Below are positions 21,552 to 31,661 of a stretch of DNA of 64,000 nt, piece by piece. The stretch is from Gammaproteobacteria bacterium. Lineage in GTDB: Bacteria; Pseudomonadota; Gammaproteobacteria; Poriferisulfidales; GCA-002705445. The notes below the pieces were generated by a model. That model was not told where the DNA came from, did not search any database, and saw nothing but the letters and a program-made list of their open reading frames with translations. The position numbers and the translations under genes were made by a program. Numbering within the stretch: the stretch's first letter is position 1; each line of letters starts with the position of its first letter. The stretch is taken from assembly GCA_018674175.1 (NCBI GenBank), contig JABHAT010000029.1:1-64000 (forward strand), written 5' to 3'.

Positions 21552-22017
21552 GATTTCTCTAAGGGAATATCTTTTAAAACACAATATAAATGATCCAATA
21601 TTAATAGGTATCCATACAGGCGGCGTTTGGGTAGCTGATTGGCTGCAAAAAACTATGGGTTTTAAGGGTAAAGCGGCCTCTTTAAATATCAGCTTTCATA
21701 GAGACGATTATAGTAAGGTAGGTGTCAATCCAGGGGTAGAACCAACAGAAATGCCAGTTTCTGTTGATGATAAACACATAATTTTAGTAGATGACGTACT
21801 TTTTACTGGAAGAACAACTAGAGCTGCAATTAATGAAATATTTGATTTTGGAAGACCATTGTCTGTCACCCTAGTTGTTTTAGTTGAAAGAAATGGTAAA
21901 GAACTTCCAATCTCAGCAGATATTGTAGGAGAGATATTAGAGTTAGAAAACGGTAAGGATATAAAATTACTGGGTCCTGAGCCAATGCTTTTGGAAATAA
22001 CCGATAAAGAAACGTAA
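21499..22017 (+). CDS. pyrR: PyrR bifunctional regulator / uracil phosphoribosyltransferase
   Basis: GIHTGGVWVADWL, VDDVLFTGRTTRAAINEIFDFGRP. Confidence 0.95.
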   Translation: MKMKYSKEQTKELLLKIEISLREYLLKHNINDPILIGIHTGGVWVADWLQKTMGFKGKAASLNISFHRDDYSKVGVNPGVEPTEMPVSVDDKHIILVDDVLFTGRTTRAAINEIFDFGRPLSVTLVVLVERNGKELPISADIVGEILELENGKDIKLLGPEPMLLEITDKET

Positions 22018-22029
22018 GAGGTAATTGCT

Positions 22030-23016
22030 GTGAGTGAAAATAAAGAAATAGGTTTGGATGATAAAAATTTAAATCATACTAATACTGTTTCTCAACAACG
22101 GCTTCGTCATTTTTTAGATATTGAATATCTACCAAAATCGTTAATATTAGATATTTTAGATCTTGCCGAGTCATTTGCTGGCTCTTCAGGACAGCCAGTA
22201 AAAAAAGTTCCACTATTGAGGGGTAAAACAATAGTAAATTTATTTTTTGAAGCCAGTACAAGAACTAGAACTACTTTTGAGCTAGCAGCTAAAAGACTTT
22301 CTGCAGATTTTTTAAATATTAACATAGATTTTAGTGCCACTAAAAAAGGCGAATCTTTACTTGATACTTTAAGAAATTTAGAAGCAATGCATTGTGATAT
22401 GTTTATTGTCAGGCATCCTTTATCTGGAGCAGCTGAATTTATTTCAAAAAATGTCTCTCAAAATATAAGTATAATAAATGCAGGTGATGGAAGACACGCT
22501 CATCCTACCCAAGCAATGCTAGATATTTTTACAATAAGAAAATATTTCCAAGATTTTACAAAAATTAAAGTTGCAATAGTTGGGGACATTCACCATTCAA
22601 GAGTAGCAAGATCTTTAATACATGCCTTAAGGATACTAGAAGTTCCAGATATTAGAGTAATCGGGCCTAAAACTTTATTACCAGAGGGTATAGAGCATAT
22701 GGGTGTAGTGCCCCATATAAATATGGATGAAGGAATTAAGGATTGCAATGTAGTTATAATGTTAAGATTGCAAAACGAAAGAATGAATTCTAGTTATATC
22801 CCAGATGAGCATGAATATTACAATCTTTACGGTTTTACTCCGCAAAGACTAAATCTTATTGCAAAAAATGGAATAGTTATGCATCCAGGTCCAGTAAATC
22901 GTGGGGTTGAAATAAGTTCAGAAGTAGCAGATGGCAACAGGTCTGTGATACTTCAGCAAGTTTCAAATGGTATAGCTGTAAGAATGGCAATTTTATCATT
23001 ATCTATGCAACCATAG
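22030..23016 (+). CDS. pyrB: Aspartate carbamoyltransferase catalytic subunit
   Basis: [37 protein letters not shown]. Confidence 0.98.
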   Translation: MSENKEIGLDDKNLNHTNTVSQQRLRHFLDIEYLPKSLILDILDLAESFAGSSGQPVKKVPLLRGKTIVNLFFEASTRTRTTFELAAKRLSADFLNINIDFSATKKGESLLDTLRNLEAMHCDMFIVRHPLSGAAEFISKNVSQNISIINAGDGRHAHPTQAMLDIFTIRKYFQDFTKIKVAIVGDIHHSRVARSLIHALRILEVPDIRVIGPKTLLPEGIEHMGVVPHINMDEGIKDCNVVIMLRLQNERMNSSYIPDEHEYYNLYGFTPQRLNLIAKNGIVMHPGPVNRGVEISSEVADGNRSVILQQVSNGIAVRMAILSLSMQP

Positions 23017-23028
23017 TTGGAGAATTAA

Positions 23029-24306
23029 ATGAATGATCTAATAATTAAATCTGGAAACATAGTAAATCCTGGTGGAGAAATATCTGGAGTACACGATATT
23101 TATGTTAAAAGTGGAAATATTATTGGCATTGATGAAGACACAAAAAAACTAAATTCACCTATCATTATCGATGCTGAAGATTGCATAGTCTGCCCCGGAT
23201 TAATCGATTTATCAGTTAGATTTAGAGAGCCTGGCCTAGAAAAAGAAGCAACTATACTCAGCGAGTCAAAAGCTGCAGTTTCTTCAGGTGTAACAACAGT
23301 TTGTTATATGCCTGATACTCAACCAGTAATAGATACTCCTGCACAAATTAAATTAGTAGAAGAAATTTTTAAAGATACAAATCTCTGTAAAGTTAAAGTT
23401 CTGGCGTCCTTAACAAAAGGACTTGAAGGAAGTAGCTTGAGTCCAATGGCTGAGCTTAAGCAAGCAGGAGCAATAGCTCTAACGAATTGTCTTAACCCTA
23501 TAAAAGATCCATTAGTTTTAAGAAGAGCAATGGAATATGCCACCGGTCAAGATATAACGATATTTTACCAGCCTCAAAATAATTATTTGGCTAATAATGG
23601 TTGTGTCCATGAAGGAAAGATATCCGGTAAATTAGGTTTACCTGGAATTCCCTCAGCCGCTGAATCTGTTGCTGTTGCAGAAGCAATTTTATTGAGTAAA
23701 TTAACAAACTCTAGATTACATCTATGCAGAGTATCTTGTCTTGAATCTTTAATGTTAATTCAAAATGCTCAGTCTGAAGGATTGCCTGTTACTTCTGATG
23801 TTGCAATACACCAGCTATTTTTTGATGAAAGCTCTATTGATAACTTTAATAGCGATTTTCATGTAATGCCTCCATTTCGATCAAATGAAGACTTAGTTGC
23901 TTTGCATCAGGCAGTAAAAAAAGAAACTATAACTGCAATATGTTCAGACCATCAGCCTCATAACGAGGACGCAAAACAAGCACCATTCTCTGATACGCAG
24001 CCAGGTATATCATCTATAGAATTATTACTACCATTGCTAATGGAATTAGTTGAATTAAAAATAATAGATATGAGTGTAGCAATAGCAAAAGTTACATCAA
24101 ATCCTTCTGAAATTTTAGGTATAGATGCGGGAGTAATAGCAAAAGGATTGCCAGCAGATTTATGTATCATTAAAAAAGAGGCATGGCTGTTTGATGAAGC
24201 AAAAATTTTAAGTTCAGGAAAAAATAACCCATTTCTCGGTAGAAAATTTAATTATTTAGTTGATAAAACAATTTGTGACGGAAAGATAGTTTACGAGAAA
24301 AGGTAA
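23029..24306 (+). CDS. pyrC': Dihydroorotase-like PyrC', probably non-catalytic ATCase-associated
   Basis: Dihydroorotase homology; metal ligand motif DxHxH replaced by DLSVR; adjacent to pyrB. Confidence 0.93.
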   Translation: MNDLIIKSGNIVNPGGEISGVHDIYVKSGNIIGIDEDTKKLNSPIIIDAEDCIVCPGLIDLSVRFREPGLEKEATILSESKAAVSSGVTTVCYMPDTQPVIDTPAQIKLVEEIFKDTNLCKVKVLASLTKGLEGSSLSPMAELKQAGAIALTNCLNPIKDPLVLRRAMEYATGQDITIFYQPQNNYLANNGCVHEGKISGKLGLPGIPSAAESVAVAEAILLSKLTNSRLHLCRVSCLESLMLIQNAQSEGLPVTSDVAIHQLFFDESSIDNFNSDFHVMPPFRSNEDLVALHQAVKKETITAICSDHQPHNEDAKQAPFSDTQPGISSIELLLPLLMELVELKIIDMSVAIAKVTSNPSEILGIDAGVIAKGLPADLCIIKKEAWLFDEAKILSSGKNNPFLGRKFNYLVDKTICDGKIVYEKR

Positions 24307-24331
24307 TCTTGGGAAAAAAGAAAATTTTTGG

Positions 24332-25054
24332 ATGTCACCCCAGTTTTTAAATCAAAGGAAATTTCTTATGATTAATATAAAAAATAATATTATTAAAATA
24401 AAAGAAAGTATTTTAAATTTAGAATTAAAATTAAATAGAAAAAAAAATAGTGTAAATTTAATGGCGGTAAGTAAGATGCAAGATGCTGAAAAAATAAGAG
24501 AAGCATTTAACTCTGGCCAGAAAGACTTTGGTGAAAATTATTTACAAGAGTCTTTGAGTAAAATATCTGAGCTAAGAAACTTAGGTATAACATGGCACTA
24601 TATTGGTAAAATCCAGAGCAATAAGTCTAAATTAATTGCTGAAAATTATGATTGGGTACATAGTATTGATAAAATTTCCACATTGAGAAAAATTAATGAC
24701 CATAGAAGAAATTTTAAAGATAAAATAAATGTATGTATTCAAGTAAATATAGATAATGAAGAGGCAAAGTCAGGAATTAATCTTGATGATGTGGAGCAAT
24801 TTATAAACGAAGCTGTTGATTTTGATGGTGTCAATGTAAGAGGCCTAATGGCTATTCCAATGTATCAAAAAGAATATGAGTCACAATATAAAACTTTTAT
24901 GCGAATTAAAAATTTATTTGATAGTCTTGTAAATAAAGGATATAAATTAGATACTTTATCAATAGGCATGAGTTCAGACTATAGTGCAGCTATAGCAGCT
25001 GGATCTACGATAGTACGAATTGGAACATCAATATTTGGTGAAAGAAAAAAATGA
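24332..25054 (+). CDS. yggS: YggS-family PLP homeostasis protein
   Basis: LMAVSKMQ, DFGENYLQESL, WHYIGKIQSNK, SIGMSSDYSAAI; likely start ATG at 24368. Confidence 0.95.
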   Translation: MSPQFLNQRKFLMINIKNNIIKIKESILNLELKLNRKKNSVNLMAVSKMQDAEKIREAFNSGQKDFGENYLQESLSKISELRNLGITWHYIGKIQSNKSKLIAENYDWVHSIDKISTLRKINDHRRNFKDKINVCIQVNIDNEEAKSGINLDDVEQFINEAVDFDGVNVRGLMAIPMYQKEYESQYKTFMRIKNLFDSLVNKGYKLDTLSIGMSSDYSAAIAAGSTIVRIGTSIFGERKK

Positions 25055-25842
25055 AAATAGCATTTATCGGTTATGGAAATATGGCCAATGCACTTGTAAG
25101 CAGTATTTTAACATCTAAAAATATTACCTTATCTAGTGATATACATATATTTCATAATAAAAATAAAGATATATATGAATTAGAAAATTGTAAATTTTTG
25201 CAGTCTGGCCAAGATTGTGAAAATAATTTTGATATAATTTTCTTGTGCGTGAAACCAAAAGATATAGAAAGCGCTATCAAAGAAAATTCTCATATTTTTT
25301 TAGATAATCAAACCATTATTTCAGTAGCAGCAGGCATAACAATAAATTCAATAAAAGGATTTATACAAAAAGATGTATTAATAGCCAGAGCAATGCCAAA
25401 CCTATGTGCAATTTTTAACGAAAGCATTACCGGCTTATGTATGCCAAGTAATATGAATTACAATACAAAAGATCTTGTGGAAAATATTTTTAAAAATATT
25501 GGTTATGTGAGAAAAATTAATGAAAATGAAATGCACTCTTTTACAGCTTTATATGGCAGTGGTCCAGCCTACATTATGTATTTTATTGAATCATTCATTG
25601 AATGCGAAAATTTTGATAGTATATCTAGTGATGATAAGGCGTTACTAATTTTGCAATTGCTTAACAGCACTTCAAAATTATTGCTAACAACAAAAGATAT
25701 TAGTGAGTTAAGATCAAAAGTAACTTCTAAGGGTGGTACCACAGAATCTGCGATAAAAGTACTTGAAGAAAACAATTTTTCTGAGATCCTAGAAGAAGCA
25801 ATTAAAAGCGCAAGAAAAAAATCAATTGATTTATCAAAATAA
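25051..25842 (+). CDS. proC: Pyrroline-5-carboxylate reductase
   Basis: AFIGYGNMANAL, RAMPNLCA, GSGPAYI, TSKGGTTESAI. Confidence 0.96.
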   Translation: MKIAFIGYGNMANALVSSILTSKNITLSSDIHIFHNKNKDIYELENCKFLQSGQDCENNFDIIFLCVKPKDIESAIKENSHIFLDNQTIISVAAGITINSIKGFIQKDVLIARAMPNLCAIFNESITGLCMPSNMNYNTKDLVENIFKNIGYVRKINENEMHSFTALYGSGPAYIMYFIESFIECENFDSISSDDKALLILQLLNSTSKLLLTTKDISELRSKVTSKGGTTESAIKVLEENNFSEILEEAIKSARKKSIDLSK

Positions 25843-26410
25843 GGAAAAAATAATGTCGAATTCGTTCCCAGAGCTAGGATTTTTTGTAATAGATTTAGTT
25901 TTATCTTTTTTAATATTAGTATTTACATTAAGAATACTTTTGTCTATGAGCAGCGCTAGTTCAAATAACCCAATAACACAGTCAATAATAAAAATTTCTA
26001 AACCGGTGAGGTCTTTATTACTATTTATACCAAATATTGGAAAGTTTGAGGTTTCAAGTTTTGCAATAATATTTATTTGCCATTTTCTTAATATCTATTT
26101 TCAAAGTTCTGTTTTAGGAAGTGATATTATTTTAGAAAAATTAGTTTTATTTTCTTTTAAAAGCTCAATATTTAGTTTATTGAATGCATTGACAATAATT
26201 TTTATTATTTTAGCAATCTCGAGTTGGTTTGTGCAATCACCACAATCAAATAGAAATCCAGCTTTAGATATAATATATCAAATATCTAATTCTATTTTAT
26301 TTTATATTAAAAAGATAATTCCTACTTCAGTAGGAATAATCGATTTTTCAGTAATAATTGCACTTGTTTTAATACATTTCATAAAAAATTTCATAAATAT
26401 AATTTTGTAG
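25826..26410 (+). CDS. yggT: YggT family membrane protein
   Basis: TLRILL, SWF..NPALDIIYQISNSIL; follows proC. Confidence 0.88.
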   Translation: MIYQNKEKIMSNSFPELGFFVIDLVLSFLILVFTLRILLSMSSASSNNPITQSIIKISKPVRSLLLFIPNIGKFEVSSFAIIFICHFLNIYFQSSVLGSDIILEKLVLFSFKSSIFSLLNALTIIFIILAISSWFVQSPQSNRNPALDIIYQISNSILFYIKKIIPTSVGIIDFSVIIALVLIHFIKNFINIIL

Positions 26411-26453
26411 CTGTATTTGTATATTTTTTTAAATTGGCGTATATTGCATTAAA

Positions 26454-26499
26454 CACCGATTTGAAGTCAGCTTGCGGGTGGGAAGTAACAGCTAAAGCG
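26454..26499 (+). promoter_or_regulatory. SAM-II (SAM-alpha) riboswitch aptamer candidate upstream of metX
   Basis: CACCGATTTGA...CAGCTTGCGGGTG...AACAGCTAAAGC matches the SAM-II consensus as recalled (GAUUUGA, GCUUGC, GCUAAA) with flanking CACC/GGTG stem. Confidence 0.8.
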
Positions 26500-26549
26500 A
26501 AAATTTTTAAAGCAAAGCCAAATTCCCCGCATTTTTTTTTATGACTTCA
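26462..26549 (+). promoter_or_regulatory. Predicted riboswitch expression platform (alternative extended hairpin)
   Basis: TGAAGTC (26462-26468) complementary to GACTTCA (26543-26549); GCGG..GGAA (26474-26484) complementary to TTCCCCGC (26523-26530), with a T-rich run after it. Confidence 0.5.
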
Positions 26550-26560
26550 GGTCTTATACA

Positions 26561-27706
26561 ATGGTCATTATAATGCAAAATAAATTGAAAGATAATTCTG
26601 TTGGTATTGTTCTTCCAAAAACAGTAGAGATTAAGTATGGTCTTCAGCTTGATTGTGGGAAAAATTTAGAAAATTTTTCTTTAACCTATGAGACTTATGG
26701 AGAACTCAACAGTAAAAAAGATAATGCCATACTCATTTGTCATGCTTTATCTGGAGATCATCATGCTGCTGGTTATCATAGTGTTGCTGATAAAAAACCA
26801 GGTTGGTGGGACTCATGTATTGGCCCTGGAAAACCATTTGATACCAATAAGTTTTTTGTGGTCTCACTAAATAATCTTGGAGGTTGTAAGGGCTCAACTG
26901 GGCCAAATACAGTAGATAAGAAAACAGGAAATGAGTTTGGGCCAGACTTTCCAATTATTACAGTTAATGACTGGGTAAATAGCCAGAAGTTACTTGCAGA
27001 TTATTTAGAAATAGATACATGGGCATGTGTCGCTGGTGGCAGCTTAGGAGGAATGCAGGCTCTTCAATGGGCTATAAGCTACCCTTCTAAAATAAAAAAT
27101 TCAATAGTTGTAGCTTCCGCAGCAAAACTATCAGCACAAAATATAGCTTTTAACGAAGTGGCGAGACAAGCAATTATTACAGATCCAGATTTTCATGATG
27201 GTCGTTATAATAATTTTGGAGTTGTCCCAAAAAGAGGACTCAGTATTGCAAGAATGTTAGGACACATAACATATTTGTCAGATGATTCTATGAGGCAGAA
27301 GTTTGGAAGAGATTTAAGAGAAGGGAAATTACATTTTGGATATGATGTAGATTTTCAGGTTGAAAGTTACTTAAGATACCAAGCTCAAGCTTTTGTAGAA
27401 AGATTTGATGCAAACACATATTTATTAATGACAAAGGCCTTAGATTATTTTGATCCAGCAAAAGAATATAATGGGGACTTATCTATAGCTTTTGAGAATA
27501 CACAATCAAGATTTCTTGTTGTATCTTTTACAAGTGACTGGAGATTTTCATCATCAAAATCACATGAAATAGTTAAGTCACTCGTTAAAGCAAGAAAAAA
27601 TGTATCGTACTCAGAAATCGAATCAAATAATGGGCATGATGCTTTTTTAATGCCAATACCAAACTACCTTGGTGTTTTGAAAAATTTTATAGATAATATT
27701 TTATAA
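26561..27706 (+). CDS. metX: Homoserine O-acyltransferase MetX
   Basis: [47 protein letters not shown]. Confidence 0.97.
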   Translation: MVIIMQNKLKDNSVGIVLPKTVEIKYGLQLDCGKNLENFSLTYETYGELNSKKDNAILICHALSGDHHAAGYHSVADKKPGWWDSCIGPGKPFDTNKFFVVSLNNLGGCKGSTGPNTVDKKTGNEFGPDFPIITVNDWVNSQKLLADYLEIDTWACVAGGSLGGMQALQWAISYPSKIKNSIVVASAAKLSAQNIAFNEVARQAIITDPDFHDGRYNNFGVVPKRGLSIARMLGHITYLSDDSMRQKFGRDLREGKLHFGYDVDFQVESYLRYQAQAFVERFDANTYLLMTKALDYFDPAKEYNGDLSIAFENTQSRFLVVSFTSDWRFSSSKSHEIVKSLVKARKNVSYSEIESNNGHDAFLMPIPNYLGVLKNFIDNIL

Positions 27707-27718
27707 TATAGAGAAACA

Positions 27719-28315
27719 ATGAATAGAAAAGATTTTAAAATAATAGCTGAGTGGATACAAAAAGACTCAACAGTATTAGATTTAGGTTGTGGTGATTCAA
27801 CCCTATTAGATTATCTTGTATCTAATAAAAATATTTCAGGATATGGCTTTGAAAAAGATATTGATGAGGTCCAGGAATCTATTAAGAAAAATATTAATGT
27901 AATTCAGTCTGACTTTAATACCGGATTAGCAGAATATATTGATAGTAATTTTTTTGATTATTCAATCATGACTCAGGCTTTACAAGAAAATAAAAATCCA
28001 GATCACATAATACTTGAAATGGTTAGAGTATCTAGAGAAGGAATAATAACTTTTCCAAATATGGGATTTTGGAAAAATAGACTTCAGTTAGGGCTTGGAC
28101 GTATGCCAATATCTAAATCATTACCGAATCAATGGTTTGATACTCCAAATATTCATTTATGTACACTCAATGACTTTGAGAAATTATGTGAAGATCTTAA
28201 AATCACTATCCTTGAAAAGAAAGTTTTAAATAATAGATATTCTTCAAACTTATTGCTAAAAATTCTTCCAAACTTTTTTGGAGAAATAGCTTTATATAGA
28301 TTTAAAAAATACTAG
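27719..28315 (+). CDS. metW: Methionine biosynthesis protein MetW
   Basis: SAM-dependent methyltransferase fold; VLDLGCGDSTLLDYL, FPNMGFWKNRLQLGLGRMP, PNQWFDTPNIHLCT. Confidence 0.96.
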   Translation: MNRKDFKIIAEWIQKDSTVLDLGCGDSTLLDYLVSNKNISGYGFEKDIDEVQESIKKNINVIQSDFNTGLAEYIDSNFFDYSIMTQALQENKNPDHIILEMVRVSREGIITFPNMGFWKNRLQLGLGRMPISKSLPNQWFDTPNIHLCTLNDFEKLCEDLKITILEKKVLNNRYSSNLLLKILPNFFGEIALYRFKKY

Positions 28316-28747
28316 TTATTCAGTATTGATTTTTGATCTTATAAAGTCAGTGTGATTTAAATGAAGAAGTTCAGTTAGTTTTCTTATCCTATGTTCTTCA
28401 TTCTTATCTATAACGTTATCAGCTCTTGCAACAAGCCAAGCCATGTTTATAAGATTTCTTTTTTGCATCTTTGTATAACTTTCATTGATTAGTTTTATAT
28501 ATTTTCTTAAACAATTAACATCTTTATGTATATTTAAAGCTTCATTAGTAAGCCAATCAGACTTATCCTTTGTTAATTTTAACTCGCTCTCAAATAAACC
28601 TATAATTGACTTTATTTCTTTATCGTCTATTTTAAAATCTGAATAACTTACTTCAATAAGAAGTATTGCGCACGCAAGGTTTATGTCAGCAATTGCATCT
28701 TTCTCAGGTGTGTTTTTTTTGAAAAATTTTTTGAGCATTTTTATCAT
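28316..28747 (-). CDS. TerB-like (DjlA N-terminal-like) protein
   Basis: ACAILLIEVSYSDFKIDDKEIKSI and ARADNVIDKNEEHRIRKLTELLHL pattern. Confidence 0.8.
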   Translation of the reverse strand: MIKMLKKFFKKNTPEKDAIADINLACAILLIEVSYSDFKIDDKEIKSIIGLFESELKLTKDKSDWLTNEALNIHKDVNCLRKYIKLINESYTKMQKRNLINMAWLVARADNVIDKNEEHRIRKLTELLHLNHTDFIRSKINTE

Positions 28748-28878
28748 TTCAAATCCTTAACATTTTTAATTTTTTATCATTATACATATATAGCATTATT
28801 AGCCAATTGAACATAATATTACCCTATTGATAATTATATTATTAAGATATAAAGTAACAGAAATTTTTTTGGTGAAAT

Positions 28879-29271
28879 ATGACTGATTATACTAACGAAG
28901 AGTTTCTATATATAACGAAAACTGTTATGAATGTTTTGGATACATGGAACCTTACTACTGAGCAGTACGTTCAAGTGCTTGGTTTACCCTCTCAAACAAA
29001 AAAAAGGCAGCTTGATAAATATAGATCTCTTAAAGCTTTTCCAGATGATGTGGCAATTATAAAAAGACTGAGTCATATAGTAGGTATATCGGATGCATTA
29101 AGAACAACATTCCCAAGAAATTTAAACATGGCTGAAAAATGGATGAATACAAACCATAGAAGGTTTGATAATAAAACTCCACTTTCTGTCATATTGGATG
29201 AAGGTATAAATGGTTTATGTAAAGTTAGATCTGAATTAGATTGTACTTTTGCTTGGAATGCTACAGCGTAA
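28879..29271 (+). CDS. MbcA/ParS/Xre antitoxin-like protein (DUF2384-type C-terminus)
   Basis: HTH-like N-terminus, then NMAEKWMNTNHRRFDNKTPLSVILDEGINGLCKVRSELD, resembling the toxin-binding domain. Confidence 0.65.
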   Translation: MTDYTNEEFLYITKTVMNVLDTWNLTTEQYVQVLGLPSQTKKRQLDKYRSLKAFPDDVAIIKRLSHIVGISDALRTTFPRNLNMAEKWMNTNHRRFDNKTPLSVILDEGINGLCKVRSELDCTFAWNATA

Positions 29272-29280
29272 ATTAAAAAT

Positions 29281-29790
29281 ATGACAAATCTATATACTAT
29301 AAAGAATTCAAAGCTACATGGTAAAGGCTTGTTCGCAAATTCTAATATTAAATCTGGCACAAACATCATTGAATATGTTGGTGAGAAAATAACAAAGAAA
29401 CAATCAGACAAAATAGCTGAAATACAGCTTAAAAAATCACAAAAAAATAGAGAAGAAGGGCAAGTTTACATTTTCACTTTAGATGAAAAATACGATATAA
29501 ACGGAAACGTAAGTTATAACAAAGCTAGATTAATGAATCATTCCTGTAAGCCAAATTGTGACACAGATATTATAGATGGAAAAATTTGGATAAGATCGTA
29601 TAAAAATATTAAAAAGGGTGATGAATTAACTTATGATTACGGATTTGCTTTTGACAAAGACGACTTTAGAGATCATGTATGTAAGTGCGGAACTAGGGAC
29701 TGCGTAGGATTTATTGTGACAGAGGCAGATTGGAAAAAATTACAGAGATTTTTATTAAAGCTAGCTAAAAATTGCACAAAAACTAATTAA
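29281..29790 (+). CDS. SET domain protein-lysine methyltransferase-like
   Basis: SKLHGKGLFANSNIKSG, LMNHSCKPNCDT, GDELTYDYG, post-SET CKCGTRDCVG. Confidence 0.92.
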   Translation: MTNLYTIKNSKLHGKGLFANSNIKSGTNIIEYVGEKITKKQSDKIAEIQLKKSQKNREEGQVYIFTLDEKYDINGNVSYNKARLMNHSCKPNCDTDIIDGKIWIRSYKNIKKGDELTYDYGFAFDKDDFRDHVCKCGTRDCVGFIVTEADWKKLQRFLLKLAKNCTKTN

Positions 29791-30442
29791 TAATCTCAGT
29801 TTCGAATAGAGATATATTATCTATAGATTTATAGTTTTTTATAATCTGTTTTTTATTTCCTGAATCTGGGAAATTTATAGCAATAATATTTTTAATGCCA
29901 TTTCTGTATGCAAAATCCAATACCTTTTGATTGTCATCAATAAAAACAGTTGTTTCCTTATTATAAATTAATTCTTTATCTAAATAATTCCAAAACTCAT
30001 TGGTTTCTTTTGCGAATCCATAGTCCTCTGAAGAAATAATATTATCAAAATAGCCCCACAATCTTGTTTCATTAAATTTTACATTTAACATATCTCTGGG
30101 ACAATTTGTAAGTAGTATTATTCTGATATTGCGTTTTTTTAGTTGAAGCAAAAAATCAATTACACCTGGAAAAATTCTAATTTTATCTTTTGTTTGTAAT
30201 AGTTCAGAATTTAAATTAATTTTTAATTTATCGCTCCAGTAATTTAGGCAATACCAGTCAAGCGTGCCTTGTTTTTTTTTATACATTTCTTCAAAAATTT
30301 CTTTTGATTTTATATATGAAATATTATTTTTTTTCGCATAAACTTTTGGAATATGTTTATGCCAAAAATAGTTATCATATGCTAGGTCTAGAAGAGTACC
30401 ATCCATGTCTAAAAAAAAAGTTTCTATTGAGTCCCATTTCAT
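29783..30442 (-). CDS. HAD-family hydrolase (YrfG / IMP-GMP nucleotidase-like)
   Basis: FLDMDGTLLDLAYDNYFW, LLTNCPRD, FIDDNQKVLDFA. Confidence 0.88.
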   Translation of the reverse strand: MKWDSIETFFLDMDGTLLDLAYDNYFWHKHIPKVYAKKNNISYIKSKEIFEEMYKKKQGTLDWYCLNYWSDKLKINLNSELLQTKDKIRIFPGVIDFLLQLKKRNIRIILLTNCPRDMLNVKFNETRLWGYFDNIISSEDYGFAKETNEFWNYLDKELIYNKETTVFIDDNQKVLDFAYRNGIKNIIAINFPDSGNKKQIIKNYKSIDNISLFETEIIN

Positions 30443-30476
30443 CTAATCTAGATCTTTAAGAGGTTAATATGATCAT

Positions 30477-31661
30477 ATGATAGCAGAAAAAAAATATTCA
30501 TTGTTAGTGAACTTACTACTCCAAGTAATGTTTGTTGGTATTTTACTAGGGCTTTTTAGAACTGCCATTCCTGCGCTATCTGAGACTATTTTTAATGTTC
30601 CAAAAAATTCTTTTATTTTTTTATCAACTTTTATAATTGCATTTGGAATAGTTAAAGGGATTTCAAATTATTACGCTGGAGTATTTGCTGATAAGTATAA
30701 TAGAAAATTTGTCCTTATATTAGGTTGGGTAGTTGCTTTACCAGTACCGTTTATAATTTATTTTTCTACTACATGGTATTTCATAATATTAGCAACTTTC
30801 ATTATAGGAATTAATCAAGGTCTAACGTGGTCAGTTACGCAAATTTCAAGTGTTGATATCACAAGAAATGAAAAAAGAGGTTTTGCAGTTGGCCTTAACG
30901 AATTTTCAGGTTACTTTGGTGTAGCAGTTGGTGGAATACTAGTAAGTTATATGACTTACTTACTCCCAGTTAAGGCTGCTTTATTCTTCTTTAGTATAAT
31001 ATTTATATTAATTGCGCTTATATATTGCATACTTTTAATTGAGGATACTAAAAAATATGCAAATATTGAAAGTAAAGGTAATCTGGAGAATATTTTTTTC
31101 TATGTATCATGGCGAAATAAAAAATTATTTGCGTATTCGCAAATTGGTCATGTTGAAAAATTTTTAGATACATTTATTTGGATATTTTTTCCAATCTATT
31201 TATTTAATAATGGAATAAAATTAATAGAAATAAGCTATATAGTAGGTACATATGCTTTTACATGGGGTGTTCTTCAAATATTTTCTGGATTATATTCAGA
31301 CTATATTGGGAGAAATTTATTAATTATAACGGGTATGTTAATTTGTATTATAACTTTACCTTTGTGTTTATTAAGTTTTGAACTAAGTTGGTGGTTAGCT
31401 TGTAGTTTTCTCTTAGGCGTTGGAATGGCAATGTTATATCCATCTATAAGTTCTGCGGTAAATGACAATTGTGATGATAGTTGGAGAGCATCCGGAATAG
31501 GTATCTACAGATTTTGGAGGGATACCGGCTATGCAACTGGTGCACTCTTAATAGGTATTGTAACAAGTGTAATTAATATTGAAGCAGGATTTATTTTTGT
31601 TTCATTTAGTATGATTTTATCAACTTTAATTTTAATCTTAATAATAAAAAAATATGGATAA
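30477..31661 (+). CDS. MFS transporter
   Basis: Twelve-TM-type hydrophobic ORF; GVFADKYNRKFVLILGW, GLYSDYIGRNLLIITG. Confidence 0.9.
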   Translation: MIAEKKYSLLVNLLLQVMFVGILLGLFRTAIPALSETIFNVPKNSFIFLSTFIIAFGIVKGISNYYAGVFADKYNRKFVLILGWVVALPVPFIIYFSTTWYFIILATFIIGINQGLTWSVTQISSVDITRNEKRGFAVGLNEFSGYFGVAVGGILVSYMTYLLPVKAALFFFSIIFILIALIYCILLIEDTKKYANIESKGNLENIFFYVSWRNKKLFAYSQIGHVEKFLDTFIWIFFPIYLFNNGIKLIEISYIVGTYAFTWGVLQIFSGLYSDYIGRNLLIITGMLICIITLPLCLLSFELSWWLACSFLLGVGMAMLYPSISSAVNDNCDDSWRASGIGIYRFWRDTGYATGALLIGIVTSVINIEAGFIFVSFSMILSTLILILIIKKYG

